From contig CAVSGR010000003.1 of the NCBI GenBank assembly GCA_963727535.1, positions 1 to 64,000 of the forward strand: 64,000 nt of DNA. Direction: 5' to 3'. A program made the position numbers and the translations under genes. This document shows, piece by piece, positions 35,390 to 44,547 of the stretch (position 1 is the first letter of the stretch; each line of letters opens with the position of its first letter). Source of the DNA: RBG-16-34-14 sp963727535. Lineage in GTDB: Bacteria; Bacteroidota; Ignavibacteria; Ignavibacteriales; Ignavibacteriaceae. The notes beneath the pieces were generated by a model. That model ran no database searches. It worked only from the letters and a program-made list of their open reading frames with translations, and had not been told where the DNA came from.

Positions 35390-36367
35390 TTATATCGCTA
35401 TTTGCCGACTATACTTATTTCGGTATTGAACTGGAGATAAACCCGTAATTTTTTTAAATGTTGTGCGGAAGGCTTTTGTATCATTGTAACCAACTTCGTA
35501 CATCACTTCAGTAATATTTTTCTTCCCTGTTTCAAGATTCTTTTTGGCAGCTTCAATCTTTACTCTCTGTATATATTCTACAATAGTGTTTGCTGTTGCT
35601 TTTTTAAATCTGCGTTCAAGGTTTCGGCGGCTCAACGCACAAATTATTGCAATTTGGTTGACCGTAAGTTTATCATAGTAATTACTTTCAATAAATTCCT
35701 GAGCTTTTTTTATGTGTTCATCTTCGTGTTCCTTTTGTCCTTTGAACATGATAAAAGGAGATTGACTATCCCGTTCAATATCTAACTGAAATAACTTGGA
35801 GCAAAGGACAGCTATTTCTCTTCCGGCATATTTTTCAATTAAGTATAAAATAAGATTAGTAGAAGAGTACGCACCTCCACTTGAATAAATACCAAGTTCA
35901 TCTGTGAGTACTTTATCAACTACAAGATTTACATCCGGGAACATCTTTCGGAAATCATTTGTTGCACGCCAGTGAGTAGAACATTGTTTTCCATTTACTA
36001 ATCCTGTTGCTGCGAGTAAAAATGCGCCAACACAAAGGCTGGCTACCTCCGCACCATGGTTATATTGATGTATAATCCAGGGAATAAAACTTCGGTTTAT
36101 TTCCAAAGCTTTTTGTAAATCTCCTTGGAATGCGGGAATAATTATCAGGTCCGTTTTCTTAACATCATTAATTAGTTTGTTTGTTTTTACAGTATATAAA
36201 CTGTTATTTAGTTTAACTTCTTTAGATAATCCTACAAGGTTAACATCAAATAACGGAGATTTTCCATTGGCTGATAAAATGTTATTTACTTCTCTGAATG
36301 CTTCGTGAGGTCCCTCTATACTGCCTAATTTGGCTCTTTCAGGAACCAGTATTGATATATTCTTCAT
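35390..36367 (-). CDS. GlxA-type transcriptional regulator (DJ-1/PfpI domain plus AraC HTH)
   Basis: The 325-residue protein has an N-terminal class I glutamine amidotransferase-like domain of DJ-1/PfpI type, with the cysteine elbow 'VASLCVGAFLLAATGLVNG' and 'CSTHWRAT'. The C-terminal AraC HTH pair spans 'KLTVNQIAIICALSRRNLER' and 'ITEVMYEVGYNDTKAFRTTF'. Such regulators respond to small molecules. A terminator-like hairpin and a 37-nt element shared with another gene lie directly upstream. It is transcribed toward the methyltransferase. Confidence 0.92.
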   Translation of the reverse strand: MKNISILVPERAKLGSIEGPHEAFREVNNILSANGKSPLFDVNLVGLSKEVKLNNSLYTVKTNKLINDVKKTDLIIIPAFQGDLQKALEINRSFIPWIIHQYNHGAEVASLCVGAFLLAATGLVNGKQCSTHWRATNDFRKMFPDVNLVVDKVLTDELGIYSSGGAYSSTNLILYLIEKYAGREIAVLCSKLFQLDIERDSQSPFIMFKGQKEHEDEHIKKAQEFIESNYYDKLTVNQIAIICALSRRNLERRFKKATANTIVEYIQRVKIEAAKKNLETGKKNITEVMYEVGYNDTKAFRTTFKKITGLSPVQYRNKYSRQIAI

Positions 36368-36378
36368 AACCTTAACAT

Positions 36379-36404
36379 AAAAAAAGAGGTTGTCGCAATC
36401 AACC
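36379..36404 (-). terminator. Rho-independent terminator-like hairpin
   Basis: On the minus strand GGTTG-ATTGCGA-CAACC is followed by TCTTTTTTT. It lies between the isochorismatase-family gene (ends at 36517) and the GlxA-type gene (starts at 36367). It can end the upstream transcript or act as an attenuator only 12 bases before the regulator start. Confidence 0.65.
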
Positions 36405-36426
36405 CCTTAAGTTGCCGTATTTACAC
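36390..36426 (-). promoter_or_regulatory. 37-nt element shared with 46145-46181
   Basis: On the minus strand the element reads GTGTAAATACGGCAA, then CTTAAGGGGTTGA, then TTGCGACAA. A close relative, with GTGTAATTACGGCAA and TTTGCGACAA at the same spacing, lies upstream of the permease gene at 46030. Both are upstream of minus-strand genes. The right half overlaps the terminator-like hairpin. Confidence 0.5.
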
Positions 36427-36516
36427 TTGGAGGATATAAGGAGTATCTTCTTTCTCTTTATTCAGGAGGTTGCATGAATGCTAATTTATCAAAACATTTA
36501 AACAATATACAGACTT

Positions 36517-37137
36517 TTATAAATCGTTTAACGAAATTAGAGAAACTCCTATGCCCCTTAATTCTTCAACTCCCTTTGAATATATTCCTGAGATTGAATT
36601 TGATATTATTCCAATTTTGAAATCTCTTTCGCTCGCTTCATATATTGTTGTACGTGGACAATTGGGATAATTACAGCCTGATATCAGGATTGAGTTAATC
36701 CCTTTTGATCTTAAAAACGATTCCAAATTTGTGTTATAGAATGCTCCCCATCTTGGTTTATACATGATCCATTCGTTGTTGTTTACTTTTTGAAACTGTT
36801 TGTCAAGTAGTGTATCAATATCCAGCTCTATTTCCAGATCACCAATAACATTTTTGACAATATTAATTCCCAATGTATCAGGACTGACAATCCCTTTAGA
36901 TTTTTTTACTATCTCTTTTCTGCATAGTTCTGCATTTGAACCGTCTTGTTGATATATTCTGATTACATGAATGATTGGCCTGTTTTTTAACCTATAAATT
37001 GATGCAATAGCAGCAATATCTTCAATAATGTCATCAGACCCCGGAATGTAGGCAGAACCGTTCGGATATACAAAATCGTTTTGAAAATCAATGGTTAGAA
37101 GACAGCTATTATTTTTCTCAAAATCAATGTAAGACAT
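36517..37137 (-). CDS. Cysteine hydrolase, isochorismatase family
   Basis: The protein of about 206 residues has the family triad: Asp in 'LLTIDFQNDFVYP' near the N-terminus, Lys in 'IMYKPRWGAFYN' and the nucleophilic Cys in 'LISGCNYPNCPRTTIYEA'. These enzymes hydrolyse amides such as nicotinamide, N-carbamoyl compounds or isochorismate. I place the start at 37137, since GGGAGAAG precedes that ATG; a start at 37149 would add four residues. It may be regulated by the GlxA-type regulator downstream, though a terminator-like hairpin lies between them. Confidence 0.9.
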   Translation of the reverse strand: MSYIDFEKNNSCLLTIDFQNDFVYPNGSAYIPGSDDIIEDIAAIASIYRLKNRPIIHVIRIYQQDGSNAELCRKEIVKKSKGIVSPDTLGINIVKNVIGDLEIELDIDTLLDKQFQKVNNNEWIMYKPRWGAFYNTNLESFLRSKGINSILISGCNYPNCPRTTIYEASERDFKIGIISNSISGIYSKGVEELRGIGVSLISLNDL

Positions 37138-37183
37138 TACTTCTCCCATTTACATTATAGCTATTACTTAAAATAAATTGCAT

Positions 37184-37312
37184 TCAGGTAGTTCGGATGA
37201 TATTTCCCGGATTATTTTCTAATACATAATCCAATATAGCAAAATCAAATCTTCCATCTTGTGAAAGATCGTACTTCGGTATTGGGATGTGAGAATTAAA
37301 CTTGTTTATCAC
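37184..37312 (-). other. Short open frame, possible gene remnant
   Basis: A GTG-started frame of 42 codons reads 'IPIPKYDLSQDGRFDFAILD' and continues to 'ENNPGNIIRTT'. The composition looks protein-like, but I cannot assign it. Stops lie directly upstream. It may be the tail of a decayed gene, in the gap before the XRE remnant. Confidence 0.25.
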
Positions 37313-37342
37313 TTATTATATTTTTATGACCACCTGGGTAAA

Positions 37343-37487
37343 ATGATAAAAGTTGTTTCGCGAAAAACGATCAGCACAATCGAGGTCGGTATATTTATTC
37401 CCCATAACTATTGCATTGAAGATTGTGCATTATTTTAAAGTGCCTGTAGAAGAGATATTCAAATTAAAGAAAGTGGATGGTAATTAG
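37343..37487 (+). pseudogene. XRE-family HTH regulator remnant
   Basis: The recognition-helix end 'VVSRKTISTIEVGIFIP' is followed, after a one-base frame change near 37412, by 'ITIALKIVHYFKVPVEEIFK' and 'LKKVDGN'. This is the C-terminal two thirds of the small XRE regulators of the YgzD/YvaO type (about 70 residues). The N-terminal helices are missing or scrambled. It lies about 170 bases upstream of katG. Confidence 0.65.
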
Positions 37488-37511
37488 TTTAATTGATTCC
37501 GTCGATTAGAG

Positions 37512-37530
37512 TTATAGATAACATCTATAA
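37512..37530. promoter_or_regulatory. Palindrome upstream of katG, candidate Fur/PerR-family operator
   Basis: TTATAGAT-AAC-ATCTATAA is a perfect 8-bp inverted repeat with a 3-base centre. Its 19-bp size and AT-rich TTATA...TATAA ends resemble Fur/PerR-family boxes. katG genes are frequent PerR targets. It lies 131 bases before the katG start. No regulator of this family is in the window. Confidence 0.45.
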
Positions 37531-37660
37531 TCGAATAAACATTATTGATAAAAAGTATAAATAATATTTTTGTAAATTATAAGATCTAATCACTAAATAT
37601 TTATAAAAAGATAATTGCAAATTTTAACTTAAAAACAATATTATAACAGAGGGAGATAAA

Positions 37661-39873
37661 ATGGAAAAAGATCAAAACAAACAAGCTTACAATACTAATG
37701 ATGTAAGCAAGTGCCCGGTTAAGCACGGCGCAGGCGGCGGCACATCAAACCGTGACTGGTGGCCGAATAAATTAAATTTAAGCATCCTTCGGCAACATTC
37801 TTCCAAATCCAACCCTATGGGAGAAGAATTCAACTACGCTAAAGAATTCAAGAGTCTCGACCTCAACGCTGTGAAGAAGGACATTTTCGATTTGATGACA
37901 GATTCGCAGGACTGGTGGCCAGCAGATTTCGGTCACTACGGACCATTCTTCATTCGTATGGCATGGCACAGTGCAGGAACTTATCGTATTAATGATGGTC
38001 GTGGAGGAGGCGGCACCGGCGCGCAACGTTTTGAACCGCTCAACAGTTGGCCAGACAATGTGAACCTTGACAAAGCTCGCAGGTTGCTTTGGCCTGTCAA
38101 GCAGAAATACGGAAAGAAAATTTCTTGGGCAGATCTCATTATTCTTGCCGGTAACTGCGCCCTCGAGTCGATGGGCTTCAAGACTTTTGGTTTCGGCGGC
38201 GGACGTGAAGATGTTTGGGAACCTCTCGAAGATATCTATTGGGGTTCCGAGGGTGAGTGGCTGGATGATAAACGTTATAGTGGTGAACGTGATCTTGAGA
38301 ATCCACTTGCTGCAGTTCAGATGGGTTTAATCTATGTTAATCCTGAAGGTCCGAATGGAAATCCAGATCCGCTTGCAGCAGCACACGATATTCGCGAAAC
38401 ATTTAGACGAATGGCTATGAATGATGAAGAAACCGTTGCACTTATTGCGGGCGGACACACATTTGGCAAAGCACACGGAGCGGCTGATCCGGGTAAATAC
38501 GTTGGTCCGGTACCTGCGGCTGCAGGCATCGAGGAACAAGGTCTAGGTTGGAACAGCAGTTTTGGAACCGGTAAAGGTGGTGATACAATTGGTGGTGGAC
38601 CGGAAGTTACATGGACAACAACCCCAACTAAGTGGGGCAACAATTTCTTTGAAAACCTTTTCGGTTATGAATGGGAATTAACAAAGAGTCCTGCAGGTGC
38701 ACAACAATGGGTCGCAAAGAATGCTTCCAATACAATTCCTGATGCTGCCGATCCATCAAAAAAACACTTGCCGACTATGCTTACTACCGATCTTTCTTTA
38801 AGGTTTGATCCGGCTTATGAAAAAATTTCAAGACGCTTCTATGAAAATCCTGATGAGTTTGCAGATGCATTTGCACGTGCGTGGTTTAAACTGACTCACC
38901 GTGATATGGGTCCTATCGCACGCTACTTAGGACCGGAAGTGCCTGAAGAAGAATTGATTTGGCAGGATCCAATTCCGGCTGTTAATCATAAATTGATTGA
39001 AGATAAAGATATCGCTGCATTAAAAGATAAAATTTTTGCTTCGGGTTTGTCTGTATCTCAATTGGTATCAACTGCCTGGGCTTCAGCATCAACATTCCGC
39101 GGTTCTGATAAACGCGGCGGTGCGAATGGTGCACGTATTCGTCTTTCACCACAGAAAGATTGGGAAGTAAACAACCCGGCTCAACTTGGCAAAAGTGTTG
39201 AAGACTCTTGAAGACATCCAGAAAGAATTCAACAAAGCACAATCCGGTGGTAAGAAAGTTTCACTTGCCGATTTGATTGTTCTTGGGTGGATGTGCAGGT
39301 GTTGAGAAAGCGGCAAAGAATGCTGGTCACAATGTAACAGTGCCCTTCACACCGGGACGTGCCGATGCATCTCAAGAACAAACCGATGTGGAAGCCTTTG
39401 AAGTTCTCGAGCCGCTTGCTGACGGTTTCCGAAACTATATGAAAAGCAAATATATGCCATCAGCCGAGGAAATGCTTGTTGACCGTGCACAACTTTTAAC
39501 TCTAACCGCTCCCGAAATGACGGCACTTCTGGGTGGGATGCGCGTTCTTAACACAAACTACGATGGATCCAAACACGGCGTTTTCACAAAGAACACCGGG
39601 TCACTTACAAACGATTTCTTTGTTAACCTGCTGGATTTGGGAACTGTGTGGAAGAAAACTTCGGAATCAGAAGATGTTTTTGAAGGACGTGATCGCAAAA
39701 CTGGTGAAGTGAAATGGACAGGTACACGTGTCGATCTCATTTTCGGTTCAAACTCAGAACTTCGTGCCCTCGCTGAAGTTTATGCCTGTGAGGATTCTAA
39801 GGAGAAGTTTGTGAAGGATTTTGTAGCTGCATGGAATAAAGTAATGAATCTTGATAGGTTTGATTTAGGTTAA
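37661..39873 (+). pseudogene. katG: Catalase-peroxidase KatG, two frameshifts
   Basis: KatG destroys hydrogen peroxide with a haem cofactor. The distal site Arg-x2-Trp-His is seen in 'FFIRMAWHSAGTYR', the proximal His in 'LIAGGHTFGKAHGA', and the Tyr and Met of the crosslink in 'GLIYVNPEGPNG' and 'FRRMAMND'. The frame breaks by one extra A in the AAAA near 39190 and one extra G in the GGG near 39284. Between them 'KTLEDIQKEFNKAQSGGKKV' can be read. The corrected protein is about 735 residues, normal for KatG. GGGAG precedes the start. A palindrome lies upstream and a strong terminator follows. Confidence 0.93.
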
Positions 39874-39913
39874 GTTAAGGGTTATTAAGTTATTAGGTAA
39901 ATTAGTTATTAAG

Positions 39914-39942
39914 AGGTGGTTTGGCAGCAAGCCACCTTTTTT
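39914..39942 (+). terminator. Rho-independent terminator after katG
   Basis: The 9-bp stem GGTGGTTTG / CAAGCCACC with a GCAG loop (39915-39936) is followed by six T. It lies 41 bases after the katG stop codon. Confidence 0.9.
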
Positions 39943-39973
39943 AATTTTAAGGTTTATCTTTATTTCTATTTCA

Positions 39974-40249
39974 CTATTTTGGCCACGGCCAGGCTCTTCC
40001 ACCATCTTCATAATCTACTTTCTTTTTTCTCAGGTAATTAAAACGAAGGATAAAAACCGTTCCCAAAATTGTAATCATAATAAATAAAAAATTTCCCACC
40101 ATGATTTCATTGAATAATTTAACAGGAGAAAAAGCATCGAGTAGAAAATTGCGGGACCCAAAGAAAACAAGTATAAATGCAAATACTGCACAAAAATATA
40201 ATGTGATTATTATTTTCAATATAAATTTTATGATTTCCCGTAAAGTCAT
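39974..40249 (-). CDS. Small membrane protein of unknown function
   Basis: A 91-residue protein with two membrane helices, 'IIITLYFCAVFAFILVFFG' and 'FLFIMITILGTVFILRF', and a charged C-terminus 'KKKVDYEDGGRAWPWPK'. No family is recognised. It shares the strand with another small membrane protein 40 bases upstream and may be co-transcribed with it. Confidence 0.55.
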   Translation of the reverse strand: MTLREIIKFILKIIITLYFCAVFAFILVFFGSRNFLLDAFSPVKLFNEIMVGNFLFIMITILGTVFILRFNYLRKKKVDYEDGGRAWPWPK

Positions 40250-40289
40250 ATTGTGAAGTCAAACTCGTTTATGATAGTGCTTAGTTATT

Positions 40290-40553
40290 TTAAGTTGTTG
40301 TATTCTTCTTTTCTTTAAGTCCATCGATAAATGCACCCAAAATAAACAAGATGCCGCTTGCTATAAAAGGCCAGCTTGGTTGGCTTGATGTACTTAAGAT
40401 TAAAAATGTCAATCCTAATATGTAAAAAGTCAGCCTGCCTTTCTTTCCAAGACTTCTTGAACCGGCCATATCATTTTCTCCTTCATCAGCAATATTAATC
40501 TGCATTGATTTAACTTTCATTTTTTCCCAATCGTATTGCTTTGTTATAAACAA
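40290..40553 (-). CDS. Small membrane protein of unknown function
   Basis: The frame allows 87 residues, but the real start may be the Met at 40469, giving 'MAGSRSLGKKGRLTFYILG' and a protein of 59 residues. Either form has two hydrophobic helices ('FYILGLTFLILS' and 'FIASGILFILGAFIDGL') and a lysine-rich tail. No function is evident. It is the last gene before the IS110-family element. Confidence 0.5.
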   Translation of the reverse strand: MFITKQYDWEKMKVKSMQINIADEGENDMAGSRSLGKKGRLTFYILGLTFLILSTSSQPSWPFIASGILFILGAFIDGLKEKKNTTT

Positions 40554-40715
40554 ACTTGTTTATCATTTTGTCCGATACACCCCTTTTCACTTTTTAATCT
40601 TAGTTGTAAGGATACATTAAAAATACAAGCGCAAAATGAAGAGAAATTACTCTCATCGGTTCTAACCTTTTAAGAACGATTATTCAAACTCATTGACTCG
40701 TATGTTTAATAAAAG

Positions 40716-40966
40716 GTACTGAAAATAAATTTAAATGGTAAATTTATCAGAATCAAAAAAGGCTTCTGGAGTGAGAGAGACACTCTTGACTAGATACATA
40801 TTTATGATATCGTTAAAAAGAAATACCTCCTCACTTCAATAAAGCTTCTTAAAATCTGAAGAGTATTTTAGGAACTTATGATTAATTAGTTATCCTGCAT
40901 AAGATTACGAGTATAGATTCAAAAGAATCATTTAAGCCGATTTGTCAACTTATTCTAAAATTAAAT
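40716..40966 (+). ncRNA. Candidate bridge-RNA region of the IS110 element
   Basis: The region between the element's left side and the transposase start contains two hairpins: GAGTG-AGAGAGA-CACTC near 40773-40789 and GATTC-AAAA-GAATC near 40917-40930. In IS110-group elements a structured RNA from this position guides target and donor DNA choice. Here only position and hairpins support it; the guide loops were not identified. Confidence 0.35.
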
Positions 40967-42001
40967 ATGGGAACAAAATACTATATGGATACAATTAAAC
41001 AAGTTGTCGGTATAGATGTCTCAATGGACAGTCTAGTTGCACGCTTTGGAACTATTGACTCCAAGCAAAACCAGAATATTAAAGCTGCAAAATCATTTGC
41101 TAATAACCAGATAGGACACAAAGAACTTATTAAGTGGGCAAACAAAAATAAACTTGATCCCAAAGTACCATTATGGTTTGTTATGGAAGCTACTGGTGTT
41201 TATTATGAAAACCTTGCATTCTATTTAGCCAAAAACAAAGAAAACATTGCTGTTATTTTGTCGAATAAAATCAAAAACTTTTCAAGAACTTTGGATACTA
41301 AATCAAAAACTGACTCAATAGATTCAGCAACGATAACTCAATTCGGTTTAGAAAAGCAATTAAAACAATGGCAAACTTCTCCCGAAGTTATTAGACAGCT
41401 TAAAACGCTCTGCAGAGAATACCATTCCCTTAAAGAACTATCAGTCCAGGTAGGCAACCAAGTCCATGCAAAAAAGAATTCCTACAAACCAGAACAAAAT
41501 ACTTTAAGAAGACTTGCTATGCAGCTAAAGCTCTTTAGTAGACAGCAGATGCAAATAATCAATGAAATACATAAGCTGATTGATAATCAACCAGATATCA
41601 AAGAACGCATAGAAAAAGTCGTCAAAATCGAAGGTGTCGGATTCATAACTATTGTTACTATCATCGCCGAGACCAATGGCTTTGCCATCATTGAAAATCA
41701 GAAGCAACTTACCAGCTTTGCTGGTTTAGATATAGTTCATAATGAATCCGGGCTTAAAAAACATAAGACATCCATTTCTAAGAAAGGCAATAAACACCTT
41801 AGGAGATCCCTATATATGCCTGCGTTAATTGCTTGTAGATATAACCAAAAACTTAAAGAACTATATATCCGATTGACAATTAAAAAGAACAACAAGAAAA
41901 TTGCACTAATTGCTGTTGCTAGAAAATTACTCTTGCTTATTTACACAATATGGAAAAAGAACGTAGACTATATACCGGGCTACCGAGCTACTAAACTATG
42001 A
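40967..42001 (+). CDS. IS110-family transposase (DEDD recombinase)
   Basis: The protein of 344 residues has the N-terminal RuvC-like DEDD domain: Asp in 'VVGIDVSMDSL', Glu in 'WFVMEATGVYYENLAF' and Asp-x2-Asp in 'SKTDSIDSATI'. The C-terminal transposase_20 part has 'IEGVGFITIVTIIAE', 'SFAGLDIVHNESGLKKHK' with the candidate serine, and 'SKKGNKHLRRSLY'. The frame is intact, so it could be active. It moves its element as a circular intermediate under guidance by a structured RNA, as shown for IS621. A second in-frame ATG six codons in is an alternative start. Confidence 0.95.
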   Translation: MGTKYYMDTIKQVVGIDVSMDSLVARFGTIDSKQNQNIKAAKSFANNQIGHKELIKWANKNKLDPKVPLWFVMEATGVYYENLAFYLAKNKENIAVILSNKIKNFSRTLDTKSKTDSIDSATITQFGLEKQLKQWQTSPEVIRQLKTLCREYHSLKELSVQVGNQVHAKKNSYKPEQNTLRRLAMQLKLFSRQQMQIINEIHKLIDNQPDIKERIEKVVKIEGVGFITIVTIIAETNGFAIIENQKQLTSFAGLDIVHNESGLKKHKTSISKKGNKHLRRSLYMPALIACRYNQKLKELYIRLTIKKNNKKIALIAVARKLLLLIYTIWKKNVDYIPGYRATKL

Positions 42002-42086
42002 AACATACGACTTTGTTTTAGTTTGAATTTTATTTTACAATAGTACTATTGATTTTTTACACAGTATCTTTTTACTTATTAAAGAG

Positions 42087-42096
42087 GTTAGGTGCA
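42087..42096. repeat. Left half of 10-bp inverted repeat around the RM module
   Basis: GTTAGGTGCA here is the exact reverse complement of TGCACCTAAC at 44548-44557. The two sites enclose only the restriction-modification genes. GTTAGGT and ACCTAAC fit the GTTRRRY / RYYYAAC core pattern of integron attC sites. Confidence 0.6.
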
Positions 42097-42108
42097 TATT
42101 AGCATTAT

Positions 42109-42828
42109 TTAATTTCTTTTAGCTGCTTCCCTAATTGCATTTTCGAGATTATCATCTTTTAAAATGAACGAATTAAGTTGGTCCATATTATCATGCTTAA
42201 TGTGGAGTTGCCCTTCATTTCCTATATTCCCACGATGTTGTCCCTTTGAATAAAGAGAATGTTGTGAGATTTCTTTCGAACTCATAATCCAAATTACTAT
42301 TTCATCACGAAAAACAGCAACCCATATAAAAACATCACAGTATTGAGGCTTAAGTTGTTGAAAGTTCATTAAAAAGTTTTTTTTCGTATTGCGAGAAAGA
42401 GCTTTCATATAGAGTGGTTCTTCACTATCACTATCAACAGCTCTTGAAGCTTTAACTTCAATTCTAATTCCATCTAACCATAAATCATATTGTCCATTAT
42501 AGTTTGTATCAAGTTTTTTTGTTACCTTTTTTAGTTTTGAGCATTTCCCTTGAATATATGTCTGAGCAAATTTTTCACCAAAACCTCTCGGGGCTGATAT
42601 TTCGAAAATCCACAGATTTGGATTTTCACTTAAATATTCAGATCTAATTTCTATATATTGTTCAAATGTTAGACCACCATTTTCTATTAGATTGCATATC
42701 AAATGTTCATATTCATTGAACGGGAAAATAGATTGGTCTTCTTCCATTATATCCAAAATGGAGTCTAGTTCGTCTTTTGATCCTTTAAATGAAGAAATTA
42801 TTTTATCTTTTAATTCTGTAAGTTCCAT
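42109..42828 (-). CDS. Putative restriction endonuclease (PD-(D/E)xK type)
   Basis: A 239-residue protein whose middle part reads 'YNGQYDLWLDGIRIEVKASR', matching a PD-(D/E)xK nuclease core (Asp, then Glu-x-Lys). It ends with 'DVFIWVAVFRDEIVIWIM', another strand of the same fold. It overlaps the end of the methyltransferase gene by 26 bases on the same strand, which is the typical layout for a restriction-modification pair. The specificity is unknown. Family assignment is from motif and context. Confidence 0.75.
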   Translation of the reverse strand: MELTELKDKIISSFKGSKDELDSILDIMEEDQSIFPFNEYEHLICNLIENGGLTFEQYIEIRSEYLSENPNLWIFEISAPRGFGEKFAQTYIQGKCSKLKKVTKKLDTNYNGQYDLWLDGIRIEVKASRAVDSDSEEPLYMKALSRNTKKNFLMNFQQLKPQYCDVFIWVAVFRDEIVIWIMSSKEISQHSLYSKGQHRGNIGNEGQLHIKHDNMDQLNSFILKDDNLENAIREAAKRN

Positions 42829-44452
42829 TATCTGTTTTCCTTATATTTAAATATTTCAGATACTCATTTTCATTGAATTTGTTGTATTTATTAAAATATT
42901 CTGTATGTATCGGTAATGATTCTAAATCACCTCTCAAAACTTTATGAGTATTAAATAAATTTTTAAATATCCAATTCATAAACTCACTATTTAATAAATC
43001 ACATAGTTGTTGCAAAGTTATTAGGAATGATTTACGTAGAATTAACATATTCGCACTATTTAAAATGTATCTTTTTTGGGTATCACAAAAAAAACAGAGC
43101 TTAGAAGAAATAAATTTATAAATAAGTTTTTCTTCTGCTTCATATAAAGAAATAGGCGCAACTTGTTGATAAAGAGAAGTATCTTTTGGAATATAATTAC
43201 TTGGATTTTTAAGATTATTTTTTTGTATATCTGAACCTTTGAAAACAGGAATATATCCTTCATCCGGTATAGACTTACAAAATCTTTTGTTATTTCCAGT
43301 AACAATACCCAATCCCCATTCAGCATTATTTAGTAGATATTTATGGGGGAAATTAAATACAGCATTTATTACTTCTGAACTCTCTTCATTCAACCAAAAA
43401 TTCAATATAGATTTTGGATTAGACAAAAAAGAAATGTTAAACCGTTGAAAAGTTTTTTTTGGCTCTTCACATTTAATTAAATATTTCTCATTTCCTATAT
43501 TGGTCTTAGTTAGAATAATTGCCTGTGCTTTGGTCACCAATCCCTTAAAAGCTTTTCCATAATCTATGAGCCTATTTATTTCTAATGACAATGCTTTTTT
43601 TCTTGCTGATTCGAACGTTGATATATTAAAGAAAGCTTCAGGCAAAAGAAAACCTATTTGACCACCTTCCCGAAGAACTTCTAATGAAGCAAAAAAGAAT
43701 AAAGCACTTGTATCCAAACTTTTTCCAGTTTCGTAAATTGAGGCATACTTTTCTTTTAAATGTTTTGAGATTTTTTTACCCCAAGGTGGATTTGTAAAAA
43801 TATAGTCAAATTGATTTTTTTTTACTGAATTTGCCTCTTTTAAAAAATCTTTCATAATAATATTATCTGAATTGTAACCTGTTTTTTCAAATATTCTTTT
43901 TTTGGTTATAGCAACTGCATTTGGATCTATATCAAAACCATAAACATTTTCCGGTGGTATTCCGAGTTCAATGGCTTCTAATAAAAAATTTCCTGATCCA
44001 CAACAAGGATCACAAAATGTTTTTGAAGAAATATTCTTTGGCAAGCCCCTTAACATATCTTCAACTATACTTAATGGAGTATAATAAATGCCTTCTTGAT
44101 TTCGATATGATTCGGATAAAGAATTTTCATATTTATCGCCCAAAAACTGAACTTCAACAGCAACAGAATTTAATTTTTCGTTAAGTAATGATGATAATTC
44201 TTGATGATTGTGAGAATCTTTAAGTAATTTATTTGCTCTTGAATTTAATTTTTCTTTTCCAGCAATTTCATCCATGAAATGTAAAAGCGAGTTATTATCT
44301 ATTTTCCCTTTTGCAGTTTGTGTTAAGTAACCAGTTTTTATCCAATTTCTAATTGTAGCTATTGAAACGCCCACATTTTCTGCTGCATCACTTATAGAAA
44401 TATTTGCAGTTTCAGCAAAATCAAATAAATCTGTTTGTAAAATATTATTCAT
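42803..44452 (-). CDS. N6-adenine DNA methyltransferase with N-terminal helix-turn-helix
   Basis: The 549-residue protein starts with a MerR-like or excisionase-like HTH ('ISDAAENVGVSIATIRNWIK', residues 20-39). Then come SAM motif I 'FCDPCCGSGNFLLEAIEL', 'FDIDPNAV', and the catalytic 'NPPW' motif IV in 'IFTNPPWGKKISK'. A target recognition region follows ('NKRFCKSIPDEGYIPVFKGS'). The order of motifs is the gamma class. The HTH could let the enzyme regulate its own promoter, as seen in some type II systems; this is inference. Its partner nuclease overlaps the 3' end. Confidence 0.9.
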   Translation of the reverse strand: MNNILQTDLFDFAETANISISDAAENVGVSIATIRNWIKTGYLTQTAKGKIDNNSLLHFMDEIAGKEKLNSRANKLLKDSHNHQELSSLLNEKLNSVAVEVQFLGDKYENSLSESYRNQEGIYYTPLSIVEDMLRGLPKNISSKTFCDPCCGSGNFLLEAIELGIPPENVYGFDIDPNAVAITKKRIFEKTGYNSDNIIMKDFLKEANSVKKNQFDYIFTNPPWGKKISKHLKEKYASIYETGKSLDTSALFFFASLEVLREGGQIGFLLPEAFFNISTFESARKKALSLEINRLIDYGKAFKGLVTKAQAIILTKTNIGNEKYLIKCEEPKKTFQRFNISFLSNPKSILNFWLNEESSEVINAVFNFPHKYLLNNAEWGLGIVTGNNKRFCKSIPDEGYIPVFKGSDIQKNNLKNPSNYIPKDTSLYQQVAPISLYEAEEKLIYKFISSKLCFFCDTQKRYILNSANMLILRKSFLITLQQLCDLLNSEFMNWIFKNLFNTHKVLRGDLESLPIHTEYFNKYNKFNENEYLKYLNIRKTDNGTYRIKR

Positions 44453-44547
44453 TTTTATTATAATTTTTCATTTAACATAAAATTTAATATACAAAAATTA
44501 CTTTAATGGAATGTTTTTGTAACAGAGATGAAAATAATGTATTTACT

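Larger units (their letters stand above)
40600..42060 (+). mobile_element. IS110-family insertion sequence (ends approximate)
   Basis: A transposase of the DEDD type (40967-42001) is preceded by about 400 bases without a gene and followed by about 100. IS110-family elements lack terminal inverted repeats and usually leave no target duplication, so the ends cannot be fixed from one copy. The long 5' non-coding flank fits the IS110 group, in which the bridge RNA is encoded upstream of the transposase. The limits given are where recognisable flanking genes stop. Confidence 0.7.

Noticed and set aside
38327..38643. Open frames of 70-103 codons antisense to katG
   Set aside because: They are shadows of the strongly coding katG frame and have no family resemblance.
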